A program made the position numbers and the translations under genes. A DNA stretch of 64,000 nt from Trichoplax adhaerens (lineage: Eukaryota; Placozoa; Uniplacotomia; Trichoplacea; Trichoplacidae). Location: assembly GCF_000150275.1 (NCBI RefSeq), contig NW_002060943.1, positions 9,456,209-9,520,208 on the forward strand, in the 5' to 3' direction. Shown here one piece after another: positions 31,156 through 45,183 of this stretch (position 1 is its first letter; the number at the start of each line of letters is the position of its first letter). Below the pieces are notes generated by a model, which was not told the DNA's origin, made no database searches, and saw only the letters and a program-made list of their open reading frames with translations.

Positions 31156-34100
31156 ATGCAAAAAAACTTTAGAATGATTGCTGCAATGACCCGTGACCGT
31201 GGTATCGGATATAAGAATGATTTGCCATGGAAACTTCGGTTCGTATGACCTTTAATTTAATTTAAAATGGTGTTAAGACTTCAGGCCAATCTGCACACTG
31301 CTTTATACGAGTATGTAATCGTTCATAAATTATCTTATAACGAAAGCATACAACACAAGAGATAGAAAAGGGAATGATGTGTTACTAAGTGACTGTCAGA
31401 CACGTAATATAATTTACAGATTGATAACATGTTATCGACTTGTCGTCTACACTCTATGCACATATCAGACAAACTACATATTCTACTCTACAGTGCAGTG
31501 CAAATTAGTTTTAATTTTAATGTTGCAATTTAAACGTCCAAGTACATCGTAAATAATAAAATAGATAATCCCAAATAATTCTCAACATTTAGATAATTGA
31601 CTAGGTCTTAAAGTAGAAATAAATATAAATATAACTGCACTGTACAGTAGAGTGTTGACCTTTAGCTTTAAAGATACGACTCATTGCTCATAAAACAAAA
31701 TATATTCCAGCTATGCGAGTATAAATTCTCGAATTTGTACGTGCTTTAATTAAAAATTGGACGTTAGTCTTTGTAACCACTTTGTGGCCTTGAGATATCG
31801 CTATTCACCAAGAAATCGATATCACTGAACACTGATATAACTGTCCATGCAAGAACAGTCGAAGCACATAGTAATAATAATTACTATGTACTTTGCCATC
31901 CAAAAATTGGAAACGAAAATAAACACATTGTACAGTATATTTATATACTCGTATAAATATACAGCATGCAGCGAAAGTGAACCGTACGCGTATAATTAAT
32001 TAATAATTAGAATCAATATGCCGTATGGCTTATACTGTACTGTGGTAAAGATTGATTTATGCTACATAGTTTGTTCACAGAATTTATGGCATTTAATATT
32101 GGTATTTTCGTCTCTGGGCTATTCGCCATGACAATAACGATCATACTATAATTAATTCAAAGCATAATTTGCTAGTAAAGATCTATGCGTGAATTTTGGT
32201 GCTACCAGATTAGAACATCCAACTTCGTACGGATGACAGTCACCTGTTAGTCCTTGATGATCCATCTAAGTAGTACTCGCACTAGCTTAAATTTTAGCGA
32301 GCATAATGTAAAATAATATACTGATTGCATATATTAATCTAACGCTTCAAGATATAGCTTTGCAGGTAATCAAATTCATTACTACGATGCGGTATATCCT
32401 TAAATTATATTATTCACAGAGGATGACTCCCAAGTATTTTTTATATCTATGGTATTATGAATAAAGTACAGAGGTGGATACCTAGATGCATTAGTTTGAT
32501 GTGATTCACTCGGTATTTAAATGAAGTTCGGTATATGAAGAATTGAAAGAGAATATGTAGTTAGTAGTTGCAGTGGTTACTTTCCCTGAAAGATTTTACT
32601 GCAGTATTATTAAAAGCGAGATGAAGGATTAAGTTTACAAAAAGGTCAATAGATTTGATTCTTTACAGTAGATACGTCGGTATAAAATATAGCATATGAT
32701 AAAGCTAGGTTAGGAAGAATTATTCTTACAAATTATATATGTTAATCATCAAATACTGGGACGAAATCTTCCCTAGTAACTTATTCTTTAACTTGTACTA
32801 GGAATCTATTCTCATTAAGTCCCAATAATTTATAATGTATGCTATTTTCTACCGTAGATTCAATGATTACTAGTCATTAATTTACTTATAATTTTAAGAA
32901 CTATTTGACTATTGTACTAGCGATTAGATTGCTATTGAATAGTTATATAGATTTATAAGTTATTACCCTCTTCCTGAATTGGTACACGTATGTGCATGCA
33001 GCTTTAAATATCCCTTAAGGTTAATGGCTAGTCTTATAAGACCGACCAACAGTATCTCATCTTCATCTTACTTATTATGGTATCTCCTTTTATTTTAGAA
33101 ACGAATATAAATACTTCGCTCGCTTAACAACGTCGACCAAAGATTCAGGTTAGGAGAATCGTTGCTATAGTCATGCTAAAAGCTCCGGAGTACGATTTTG
33201 GTTTAATATTTTAGTTATAATTTGCGCTAATCGTTACATAAAGATATAATACAATGATGCATATTATTCTTGCTCTAAAGAAAAATGTCATACATTTGCA
33301 ATGCTCTGGGTATTCAAGCTTACTGTATGTATGTGGAAACTACAATATTAAATAATTTGAAATGTTAATGGCATTGTAGATGTAATTAAATTTTATAGTT
33401 TGGAATAACAGGCTGAAATTAGATTTAAAATGTTCGAAATTTCATTTCTAATTAGATAACTCACTAGATAATGGCGAGATTACTTACTGTGTTCAGTTAT
33501 GCATCGTACAAGAACATAGCTGCGTATTTGATGTGTACTGTACAGTAAATCATCATTATCTCAAATATTTTCACTTATCTCATTTTGAAGATATATCGAT
33601 CAATTAAATATCAGCGATAAATTTTTTGTCCACCGCAGCCAAGAAAAATGCTGTTTTGATGGGACGTAATACATGGGTTAGCATTCCAGAGAAAAATCGA
33701 CCTCTACGGAATAGAATTAATATAGTTATTAGCTCGCAACTTCGGTAAGCTATTATGATATGGTAACAGAATAAGTTATACGGATCTGATAGTATTATGG
33801 TTACTAGCTTTATAAGGAACTAGAAAATAGCAATTACTAAAATATTTTTAATCGTTGAGTGCGGCACTAGAACTGTAATATCATATGACTATTATTTAAT
33901 TTGATATTCCAATACGTAACGCGGGCTAATGATAGAGCTGAAGAGGTCCCGGAAGGTGTACATGTAGTAGCATCTATACCAGAAGTGATAGAACTCGTTC
34001 AGAGTCCTTTATTGAAGGATATCGTGGAGACTGTATGGATTGTTGGTGGAGCACCTGTGTACAAGGTAAAGTATCGTGGTACAGTAAAATTAAATACTTC

Positions 34101-34781
34101 ATATTTACGCTTGATATACTGTATGTCGTATATGATACTAAAAGCTTTTTTGTAGAAGAGTGCGGCTTATATTTTAACATTAATTGTTAATTAAACAATA
34201 ATTCTTCCCTAATTTTTTTTAGGGTTTTATGTCACATCCACAATGTGATCGTATTTATTTAACAAAATTAGATGCAAACTACGAATGCGATGTATTTTTT
34301 CCCGAAATGTCCGACGATTTCAAAGAAATTAGGTAATTTAGATAAACATTTTATGATAGCCTAGCTAGTATAGCGTATTTTAATGATAAATATTGCTAAT
34401 TTGCATTGTTAGCGAAAGAGCTACATCAAGTAAGCTCATCGTCTGTTAAATCTCTAATTACTGTACTACCAATTCGATACAGTTTATATTCTAGCTATTT
34501 AATTGAGAGGTTTGAATATAGTGAGATCAACTAATCAACCCTATTAGGTTCGTTGAAGTACCGTATAATGAACGTTAGTGCATTAAGACTAACAAAAAGT
34601 TACAATTAACTCAGTCACTGTACTTGTTATTAATCAGCTATTGATTTTTAGGACAGGATTTTAATTCACGAAGACATTAACTAAGCTAAAATTTTTCAAT
34701 TGTAGTGATCCAGATGTGTCACAAGAGGTACAAGAAGAAAATGGTTTAAAGTACACTTTTCATGTCTACCAGAGGAACTAA
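31156..34781 (+). CDS. DHFR: dihydrofolate reductase
   Basis: Six exons: 31156-31238, 33099-33148, 33639-33744, 33936-34065, 34223-34332, 34706-34781; 184 residues (human 187). It reduces dihydrofolate to tetrahydrofolate with NADPH. Visible marks are the N-terminal [25 protein letters not shown] with the active-site acidic residue, [38 protein letters not shown] for the nucleotide site, and a C-terminus that ends YTFHVYQRN. It is a free-standing enzyme, not fused to thymidylate synthase, as in other animals. Intron 1 is unusually long at about 1.86 kb, and the second exon is only 50 nt. It converges on the ISOC gene with 509 bp between stop codons. Confidence 0.97.
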
Positions 34782-35290
34782 AACGGGGTGCATTCGTTGC
34801 TAAGTCAACAATTTGACGAATAGTGCCACGTTACAGAATGAACTGAAACTTAATACAACTGTTGCCATCATTAATGTGTTAAGTTACAATGTATCAACAA
34901 TCAGACATTTTGTTCATTTAAGTTATAGAAATACAGTAAGGTTACTTAATTAAATAAGTAACATACTTATCAAATGTTGTGTAATAACTTAACAATCCAC
35001 GTATAATAAGTATAGTCAATGTTTCACACATAAACGAATATTAACATTAATGGCCAGCTATTTTATTAAAAATCTTGTTCAGTACACCAGTAATTGGTTC
35101 TGTCATGGTGTACAACATCCAATTATAATTATAGTTACGCATTCAATGAGCATATCATCAACATAGAGTTCAACGTATTGAGACTGTTATCGCGTCTAAC
35201 AACTATGAGTATTATTGCTATCTTTAAGGCAAATGAAAGTATACAAGCATTTTAACTATTCTGATAAATTGAGTATACTAATTCTAATAT
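34782..35290. other. convergent spacer DHFR/ISOC
   Basis: 509 bp between two stop codons facing each other. It presumably holds both 3' UTRs. No feature was seen. Confidence 0.6.
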
Positions 35291-37097
35291 TTAAAGCAAT
35301 TTGGAATCAGGAGGAAGTTCCAAAATTAGTTTCTGAATATCTTTAAATTTTGCATTCTTTGAATCTCCAATTAAACCGAGCAACACCGATTCGTAAGTCG
35401 TGATGAAAATGCCGGATTGCCGCATGCGCTATTGATTAAATTATTTATTTCATTAATAGTAAAATTTAGTTATTAAATCAATATTCAAAGAGCTGAATAT
35501 TATACAATCAATAAGTTAATGCAGGTACATTAGTTTATGATTACCTCAATTGCAAATAATCTGTCCACCCTGCTACGTGAAGATATAGCGTCAGCTATGA
35601 CATAAACATTATACCCTTTCTGACGTAAATCCAAAGCAGTTTGTAGTACACAGACGTGCGCCTAATTTAAGAATATGGGTAAATAAATAAGATCATTAAT
35701 ACGATCATGGAAATAAGTCTGCAGTGTAAAGAAACAAGCGTAACTACAAGGACAATCTTGCTAGGGCTGAATCAACAGCATCGAATGGTATTAACATTTT
35801 ATTTTCAGTTTTGATTTGGCTTCAATCCTTCATCTTAAGCCGTATCTCGCAGCTATTGAAAAGACTACAATGACGAAGAAGTGAAAGAACATCTAGTTCT
35901 TTCCTAATAAGGACATGATTATTAGTGTTTCAAAGCAAACCTCAATGCCAAATAAAACAATTGATTTCCTATTAGTCGTGCTGATCTTCTCGTACACTTC
36001 CGGCACGACCATAGAGAACTTAGTCTTTTGTACGATAGGCAAAGAATGGTCATGTTGAAGGCATTCAGTTATATTCAACTCAGTGATTGTATTACCTAAT
36101 CCTTCGTTTGATTTCATAGAAAAGTAAAATTAACTTCATTGCCGATTGGTAAATGTAACGGAAATGAACCTAAAAGCCTGCCCATTGATATTTTTCGCTA
36201 TCCGATTTCAAATTTGACTTTGGTAAATCATTCAAATAAGATATTTTACCCTTTTACCATGACCAATTTAGTAATCATACCTTTGGGATACTGCAAAGAG
36301 TAACAATTATTAAAATCGTTCAAATCATACTTTTAATCACACTACTAAATGCTTCGGACGTATGCTGCATCTTTTTAGTACTACCAACAAGTATTGATAT
36401 CTATTACGAAATAGTGGGCAGCAGAAATTGTAATGGATAAATTCATATTACTGTACGGCTAGAGGTTGTTTTAATTTACTGCTTGATGTATATATATATT
36501 TAAGGTTATAAGATAGGTTATGGATAAAATTTGAATTTGAATATACCTGTTCCGTTACGACCACAGGAATATTAAGAATTTTGGCTGCTTTAAGCTAGAT
36601 CAGTATGATAATGAAATGGTGAAATTTAGCATTTTAACATTGACTAAGTCTATGCAAACTATGCTGAGCGTTTATAGGCTTTTAATTTTAATTTTATTTA
36701 CATAAGCGATTATCCGGTTAATGCCCATGCCTATGCTGTATACAGTACTGCAGTTATTATACATTTATTATCATTCAGTTCGCTCGAGCTTAATTGACGT
36801 TGAAATCTGAGATGTCACCATGGCAAGCGAGAAGAGAACGTAACTACTAGTCTCGAGTAAGTTTATGTTGCTTGTACTAATCAGCATACGCGTAAAAACG
36901 CTATCGTCCTATCGTCTAAGATTGAGTACAGTTACAATCATCATGCAATAGTATTAATCCGATAACCTACTTACCAATCTATCAACAACGACAACAATTT
37001 CTTTAAACTGTGAAATGACTCCACGAAATTTTTCTTGCATGTCACAGCAAAAGAAATAAGTGTCGTCCATGGTTAATTTTCCAATATCAGACATCAT
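35291..37097 (-). CDS. ISOC2: isochorismatase-domain (ISOC1/2) protein
   Basis: Six exons, 5' to 3': 36975-37097, 36547-36594, 36281-36290, 35941-36101, 35545-35661, 35291-35428; 198 residues, close to human ISOC2 (205). The third exon is 10 nt long and supplies the Tyr-Pro-Lys codons before GLGNTI; without it the frame breaks. Cysteine-hydrolase residues of the isochorismatase fold are in place: Asp in [10 protein letters not shown], Lys in KTKFSM, Cys in [10 protein letters not shown]. Other landmarks are [29 protein letters not shown] and [12 protein letters not shown]. The physiological substrate of animal ISOC proteins is not settled. The start is the first of two adjacent ATGs (37095 and 37092); the frame stays open upstream, so an extra 5' exon cannot be excluded. 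Confidence 0.92.
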
Positions 37098-39022
37098 GCA
37101 ATACTCTAAGTAGTATAAAAATTCCGTTAATTAGAGCAAAGGGTTAGCTGCTATACCGCGGTCATCAATAATGATAGAAATACGATAAGGTAATTTACCT
37201 TTTTGACCGCTAAAGCAAATCACGCAATTACTGTATGCAGCAGGTTTACCTCTTTCAAGGTCCTTTTATTGTCTCAGGTGTTACAGTTTTAGGCTGGAAA
37301 GCCTACTTACTGTACAGTGTACAGTACAGTATTGTCTGTCAAGGATTCCTCTCTCTACTACAGTACAGTACAGTAGTACTGTACTGTAGTCTATGTGTTT
37401 GCACTGTACACTGTACACTGTACGGTAATGGTCCACGAACTACTAACTTCCGATGGCCCAAGAGGGTTACCTGCTGCTATGTGTGTAAATCCTGGGCAAT
37501 CATACGAACTAAATCTTACCTAACTGTAGGTAGGATTTACCAGTCCACATTGCGCAGCATACAAAGTCCGCTGTAATCAAAACTTATTACTGACAGAGAG
37601 AGTTACGTAGACTTAACCCTCTATTTCCATCACTACGATGAAATCCACTTCTATTTTAGTATACTGTAATGTGCAGTATAACTCGAAATTAAATCTGCGC
37701 AGATCACATACAACTCCACATTCGTAAGATAGTCTTGTGCTTGCCTAAGTCAATGTGGCCTTTCATTTAATTACTGCAGTGATGCAGTTCAAAGAATACC
37801 AATAGGATTTAAGGTGTTAACGGTCTTTTGGATGTCCCAAACATTAATTAATTATCAGTCGACTATTTGAATTATCTCGAAAATTTTTGTTCTTCAATCA
37901 TTGCTATCCACACATTCAGGAAATATTCAGAATCAGCTATATTACTAATGTAGTTGCAGCAATCGAGTTGGTATTGTGCTAATACAATTGTTATGTATGG
38001 AAGACTACAGTAACTTGTTGTACTGCACCTAACGTGTTAGCATAAGATAAAGGTGTAATACGTTATTACGGCTATACTATTTAAATGCAGTAAATCCTAA
38101 ATAAGGGAGACTGTTAGTAAGCTTACTAGGAGGAGCGTATCAAAGTCCCTCGTGCTAACGTTCACGACTAAGAGTGGAAACACAACGGTAGTATTTACCG
38201 TTCGAAGTGCTAAATTACGATAGGTCAGCTGTTTGCCTGATCTGATACAGAAAATAAGACAGAATAGATTTACTAACGCAGTGATGGTTGTTGTATGTAA
38301 TTCTGTTTGATCGCAGTTTACAAGTGTTGCAAAATATTTTGATAAAAAGTCTTTGATGATAGTTTCATACAAACTTTAAATTTGCATACTTACACGGAGA
38401 TTTTTTCCCTTTTTAGAGAATCCAGCTTACACGAAGAGAAATTTCGTGAAGACTTTTAAGTACATTTAATTAATTTAGTTTTTTATGCCACTACGCGTGT
38501 TTTACAAATATACATAAAAAGTTTTATATTGATAATAAAAGTAGCTAAAACTTTATACAATGTTTTGCTTCAAATAGAACACTATATTGTATAATTGATT
38601 TCAGATTAAACATTATCACTACGGTTCTGCAGAGTAGATATAAAATTCTTTCGTTTATTAGCAATCCCTTATGCTAACTTTCAAAAAGAACGGTAATCGC
38701 TTTCTCAAATCTACAGATTATTTGTAGTGCTATAGAGTAGCAGCTCTAAAGCCTGAAATCTATTCTTTCAAGATTATATTAATTACTCTCGTATTTTTAA
38801 TAATAATTTTATCATAGTAGTACCTCAATACTAAAATTTTATAATACTCGTAGTATAGCAACAGTTAATTTTGCTCACCATTATAATAATACAATTACCT
38901 TTCAGTAATAATGAATAGATGAAAAATAAGGTATATTAAATACCATTCAGTGAAGTTAGGCTCAGCTTTAGATTACTTAAAAATAAAAATATTCACAAGA
39001 CTTCTAGGTTATGTAATCATGG
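37098..39022. promoter_or_regulatory. ISOC upstream region with palindromic cluster, then SAFB 3' flank
   Basis: A dense GTAC palindrome cluster lies at 37308-37425 (TGTACAGTGTACAGTACAGT, GTACTGTACTGTAG, three CTGTACA units). It starts about 210 bp upstream of the ISOC start codon. The rest, up to the SAFB stop codon at 39023, shows no gene or repeat I could identify. Confidence 0.6.
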
Positions 39023-42000
39023 TTAATTTCGCGTAGCGAAGGCGCTACTTCGCCTAATGCCAGCGCTAGAAATTCTAGATGTCCTATGCCGGTCATCTCT
39101 AGGATTACGCACACTCCGATCTCTGTTGGGGAACTGGTTAAAACCACTACGATTGTGGGCGGCATGCTTGTTTGTGCGCTCAGAGTGTGACATAAAAGAA
39201 TTAGAATTTGAGGCAATACGGCCGCTGCTTCCGGGCCAATTGGCACGTCCTTCATCTCTATGTATGGCTTCTCGCTGGATCTTATATCTACTTCTTTCGT
39301 CACTAGTCGATCTAAAAGAATGATCCTTGTTAGGCTCACGGTCCCGGATACCAGAACTTCGTACTACACGAGCAGAGTTTCTGGACCCTGAATTTGGTCA
39401 AATTTAAATCATTAGAAAATTCATCCGCTGAGGGTAGACGAAATGTTTTATAACAATTTGACTGTAAGTAAGGATAAAGAATACTAGTCACCTTCCTTAT
39501 TCCTATTATGAGTCGCAGACGTATCCGTCTGTAACAGACTTGAAAAACGCGTACTGTCGCGATCACTTGAACGCTCTGTTATTGGATGTGTATCAGTTGG
39601 ATTATAGCTATGCTTTGACCGAGACATTCTACCATGATGGTTACTATCATGCCGTGATTCCAATCGAATTGGTGTATGTATCTGTCGTCGAGCTTAAAAG
39701 GGACAGTAGCGAATGTTAAATAGCTAGAATTATTCAGAGAAACATAACAGTTACTTTGTAGATAATTATAATAGCTACCCAATTTTTCTTCTGATGATGA
39801 TGGCTTTCCCCAATCGTTTCTATGATGTACATGATATCGAACAACAGAGTGTCCATCGCGATGGGTACTATCTTTACTTCTTCTTTGTTGCAATTCTATC
39901 AGATATACGTAATTAGTCAGATAGAAGCGACATGAGATACGCATGCAATATATTTTATCAGACCAGATCCTAGGTTATTTCGGCGATAGCCAGCGTTAAT
40001 GCTTCGAGCTGTATCTTTAGAGTGCTCGTACGTCCTTTCTCTTGCTAGTCTTTTAGCACCAGATACACCACTACTGCGATAATCAGGCGATTCTGCTGAT
40101 CTTTTCAAACCATGCTGTTCATAACGGGAAGCTGATTCAGGATTAGGTCGACTGTGATGAACATCCCTTCTACGATTTTGATAGTCTCTAGGTCTATTTC
40201 TGTAACGATCCTCGTCTCGCATTACTCGAGCTTTATCCGATTGAAAACGATCTCTAACATGCAGATGCTCCTCCTTATTTTGTCTGCGCAACTTACTACT
40301 TCTGATTTCTTCTAAAGTAAGTACTTTACCATTTCTACGTATATTTTCGAAAAAATTAGATTAGATAGAAGATCAAAATAGTCAATAATTATTTTCTCAC
40401 CTGCTCTGACTTCGAGGACTCGTGCCTTGTTTAACGTCAAGTGCTTCTTCGTTCGACCCTTTTCTAATGCCATCATTAGATTTAGATATGATATCTAAGT
40501 CACAATCATCGTAAGGAGACGAAAATTAAAATCAAAGATTTTGCTATCAAATTTATATTCTAAATGTGAACAATATAGCTCACTGGAGCGATTGGAATTC
40601 GAAAGTGTCTCATCTTCAGAAAGTTCTTTATTAAACCTAAATTTGGATTTACTTGCTTCTTGATCGCCTCTAACGACCTGAGCTTTAGATGTGTGATCAC
40701 TCGTGGCCTGGCATGTTGGGTAATAGCAAGATCAATAAGATAACAGCTACTGTATTTAAAGTCAACCCAAACGGACAGATATCTAATATTTATGACATAC
40801 CCATTCAATCGTGACAACGCTTCCACTTATATTGGTATTATTCAGACAAGCGATACATTCAGCAGCTTCTTTATGTCTTGCCATTTGTACATGCCCATAA
40901 TACTTTGATTCAAGTGATTTCATACTTATAATAATTGTCGCACTTATTACCTGAATGAGTGATCATGAGTCAGTAATGAAATTTGTAATAATAGATTATC
41001 CAACTCTCAACATTTAGATAGTAGCCAAAACGTACCTTGCCATATTCCGATAACTTATCCTTCAAATCTGCTGCTCGAACTTTGTGCTGCAGACCTCCAA
41101 TCCACAGGCTACAATTATCTTCAGTCTTTAGAGTGCTATCAGACTCTACACCAGCAAAATGTTAAATATTGATAGAAAAAATTTAGGTACCTTACGATAA
41201 GTTTGAATAGGTTGCCAGCCTACCTTTTTTAACATCACTTTGAGAATTATTCTTTCCTTCCGGTACCCTAAATGTCAAGATACAGTTGTGATGTCGAAAA
41301 TGATAACTTTAGGACGAACAGAACACCTTATATAGCAGAGGTAGCAAAGAAAGCTTAGCTTGATAATTCTCGATATTCAGACATTGGATAATCAAAAATA
41401 TCTCAGTGAAATTACTTATTAAGTGACAATATCGATATTAAGTACAATTTTTTCATACATAGTCGCAAGAAATATGGCACTTTCGAGAGAGATAGGATTA
41501 CTGAATTCAGATTTGCTTTGTATGATCAAATGTTTATCAAATGATACTACAATATCATGCAATAGATGTGGTTTTATAAGTAAGTCAGATAAGCTTAAAA
41601 GGGGCGACGAACATTATCCTTATTATATTATTTTAGATTGCCAATTCAATTCGTGGACATTTCTAACCATTATAAGCTCGACGTAAGTTGCCAATCAATA
41701 AGATCATTCGGTATAATTAAATAGTGAAAATATTGAAGCTAAACGTTCATGAGATACCGCCATGTACGCCAAAGGACAAATCTTGCAAACTATGACTGAT
41801 GATATTGATGAACGTTCTCTGATGATAGCAGCAATTAAATGAACGAAACATAACATACCTTTTACTCAATGGTTTTGGGATCACAGATACGTTTCTATCA
41901 GTTCGCTCACGTCCATGACCAAACTTATGATCGAGATCATTCCCACCCTCAGCTAATAGTGTGGATGGAGAATTTTCAGTCTCTTTTTCTACGGATATTT

Positions 42001-45000
42001 GTTCTTGCAAATCGATTTTGCTATTTTCTCTGTGATGTTGCTTATCGCAACTTTCATTACCAGATCCACGATCATCATCGGCATGTAGTTTGTTATGTTC
42101 ATCTAATTTCATTATCAATGTGAAGAATGAAGAAAAGTATCATCGCTAGGAGGAATTGGCAGAAGGATATCTGTACGGATTTGCATAGAACTAAAATAGT
42201 AGGAATCACTTCGAATTCATAGAAATGTTATTTTGCGTTTGATTACTCATTCCAGGTAGCATAATTCGAATACTACGCCCGAATATTATAACGCGAAGGA
42301 GAAACTTTTATAAAATAACCGCGTCAAATTAAATGCTAAGAATCTAATCGACAGTTCTTAAACTAGGAATATTCAATGATCCTAAGGTTCGCCGACGAGT
42401 GAATAGGCTTAATCGTTGCATGCATTCCAATAAATTTAATGGTATGCTAGAGATAAAAATGCATTGTATTCTAGAGATATAGTATTCATCACTGAATGTT
42501 AAACTAAGTTGTTTATAGATATTGTAATTACAAGTAAATTATAACTCACCTTCATGTATTACTTGGGTATCTCTTTGATACTCCTAATGAAACAAAGCAT
42601 ATGTAGGAAATGATTACATTAATACATTTATTTAAAAACTTAAACTCTTGTGGCAAGAAAAGTATAGGAAACGCTAATATCAACTAACATTGGAATCATA
42701 TTGCTGCAAGCGATTGTTGATGTCATCGTAGAGCTCATCCATTACACTAGGCATGGCTACTACTGTCTGCAGTGATTTATAAATTAAAATGAGTTAAAAA
42801 TTAATTCTTTGTCTATGTAGTTATCATTGAATCTAACTAAACGTAATATTCACGTTAAGTGATGCTTACTAAATCATCACTGTTTTCGGTATCTCTTCTA
42901 TTTGTATCCAATTCGCTTGAAGGTGAAATATCATCAGATATAACGCTTGTACTGAGTTCGTTGTTGTCGCATGATCTTTCTTCCTTTGCTTTTAATTTTT
43001 CAGATTCTTGTGCTTGTAATGGGCTTAACTAGTTTCGAGGGAAATACGTAAACTTATAATAACGATCGCTGTAAGCATGAGTCAATTCAAAGTATTTTTC
43101 CACTGGCGATGAGCTATCTTAAACTAGCTTTATTAGATATTATTTTTACATTTTCTTGATTTCTCACATCGGTCACGTCTAAAAGTAAATCAAAAATAAA
43201 ACACAGTATTCAGTTCTTCCGTTATATCACATTTCAAAGCTTATATTTTAATTCATAGAGTGGATTGAAGCTTAGCCATCCATACTAATCTATACCTTGG
43301 CTAGGGAGGCTTTCAAATTGACTTTGACAGGAGGAAGTTGATTTTACTTCTTTTAATAGAAACTACATTAAATATAAAGCAAAATTAATGATTACTTTAT
43401 TTTAAAAAGTGCGTTGATCAGTGACTAATCACTTGTTTAAAAGTGAAATAAGCAAAAAATAACCATTACCCTGTGATTACTTTGTACAACCTAAACTACA
43501 GTACACAAATCGAAGAGTTTCTTGTTTGCCGATAAAATAGAACGTACTAGTTGTAATAACAATATGTTACGGCCAAGGTACGAAATCGGTCATCGTAACA
43601 TTTAAACCTCCATTTTTAGGATAAGTACAGTGCTGCCAAAATCATAATTGCGGTGTGTACAGTATAAACCCTCTCTACTCGAGGATATGGTATCAAGCAG
43701 TACGATACCATTCATGAGTTATAAATAACGAAATTTGGTTTTACAGTACGCGTAATTCGAAGTTTCAATACACGTCTATTTGAATGTTTTGATCATTTGC
43801 ATTTTTTTCGTTCATTTAAGGTAGGTAGCCATAATATCTAACATTGCTCTTCCTGTGAAGTCTAGGCTATTAGCAATTTATTGTTTTACCATGTAACATT
43901 TTCACTTCGAAGTAGGTCCGGGATTAACGCCCAAATCGTCATTTTATGATACTGATAATCATCACATCATATTGGAATAAATACGATATGCTCCATGACA
44001 GAAATAGTAAGTTCATGATAACTTAGACGTTACAAGTGAAAGAATACTAAATATTCCAGCTCAATATTTTAAATAAACCAAAAAATTGCAAATTATCAAA
44101 ATAATATTCCGATACAGGTACAGTATAGACTAAAATTATGAAATAAAGGGAGAAATTGTCGTTAGCAAGACAGGGAAAGCGCCATGGACTCATTCAGTGT
44201 ACAGCATCGAATAGTTTGCTGTCGTATTCTCGATTAGGCAGGCTAAGCTCTTGTCAAACGCGTGATTTTACCGGTACGCCATAGCAGACTTGGTAGTGTT
44301 AGACTGGAGTGTTCCAAGTCACTCAAGTACAGTCACAGTACGTCATGCCAAAAATGAAGCCATCCTATATGTGTGTGCTGATGTCCAAATGATTGCAAGG
44401 CGTACCACTGGCCAAGAAAGCATGATCCATTTTTGAGAAAATTATTAAATTGTAAAGTAAATCTAAATTAATCCTTAGATGCACTATGTTCAATCAGTAG
44501 AACTTTCCTATCACGCGGACGAGTGGTAAAAGTATTATCGTGCTTTTCTGACATCATATTGATTCTAATTCTAGACATTTTCTTGACGTATCTTTTTCAG
44601 TTAATAAATTTCCCAAAAAGGCGAGTCGTTATGTCATGTAGGTCGGTAGGTAGTGTAACAAACAGCAACTGCGATGGAATTTACTATACTTTACTACCAT
44701 ACAGGACTTATTTTTAGCGTTGGCTGTGCTGACAAGAATTACTTTCGTCTCACGCGATTGCACATGACACTGAATATTAATACCACGATTACAGCTACCA
44801 AACAAGAAATATAATCAATTTATCGTAGCAGAAAAACGTCGTAAAACCTGTCATTATTCAGCTCAGTCAAGTTTGTTATTCTATTCACTTTATTCTCACT
44901 AGTATCTACGTCTTGCAGCATAGTGTAGTTGTGTGGTTGATAAACTTGTCGTCTTGATTGCGCTTCTATTGCATATTGTACCACAGGCGCGTATAGTAAA

Positions 45001-45183
45001 CAGTAGAAGAAGAATTTCAATTATTTCAATATACGAGAGTACACATCGTACCTGTTTTAATCTATCAGCTAGGACTTTCTTTGCTCCGCTGGTTGTTAAC
45101 CCTCTCCTTTTTAATTCCGCTCGTAAATCAACAACTTTCAACGTAGCTATCTCTCGACCATCAGGTAGTAGCAGTGTTTCCAT
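39023..45183 (-). CDS. SAFB: SAFB/SLTM-like protein: SAP domain, RRM, Arg/Ser/Asp-rich tail
   Basis: Fourteen exons, 5' to 3': 45052-45183, 42870-43028, 42689-42766, 42550-42583, 41859-42102, 41224-41267, 41036-41145, 40801-40950, 40584-40677, 40401-40494, 39964-40334, 39779-39895, 39492-39692, 39023-39387; 730 residues, all phases consistent. A SAP motif lies at about 13-44 (LKVVDLRAELKRRGLTTSG), followed by an acidic middle. An RRM lies at about 240-316, with RNP2-like SLWIGGL and RNP1-like SKYYGHVQM. The rest is an Arg/Ser/His/Asp-rich tail. This domain order is that of scaffold attachment factor B, which binds AT-rich DNA through SAP and RNA through the RRM, and modulates chromatin and splicing. 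Intron 1 is about 2 kb. Exons of 34 and 44 nt occur. Boundaries of the low-complexity exons are less certain. Confidence 0.85.

Noticed and set aside
39057-39323. 88-codon plus-strand frame with balanced codon use
   Set aside because: Antisense to the last SAFB exon; that exon joins in phase and carries the expected Arg/Ser-rich tail.
41869-42123. 84-codon plus-strand frame
   Set aside because: Antisense to SAFB exon 5, whose phases fit the rest of that gene.
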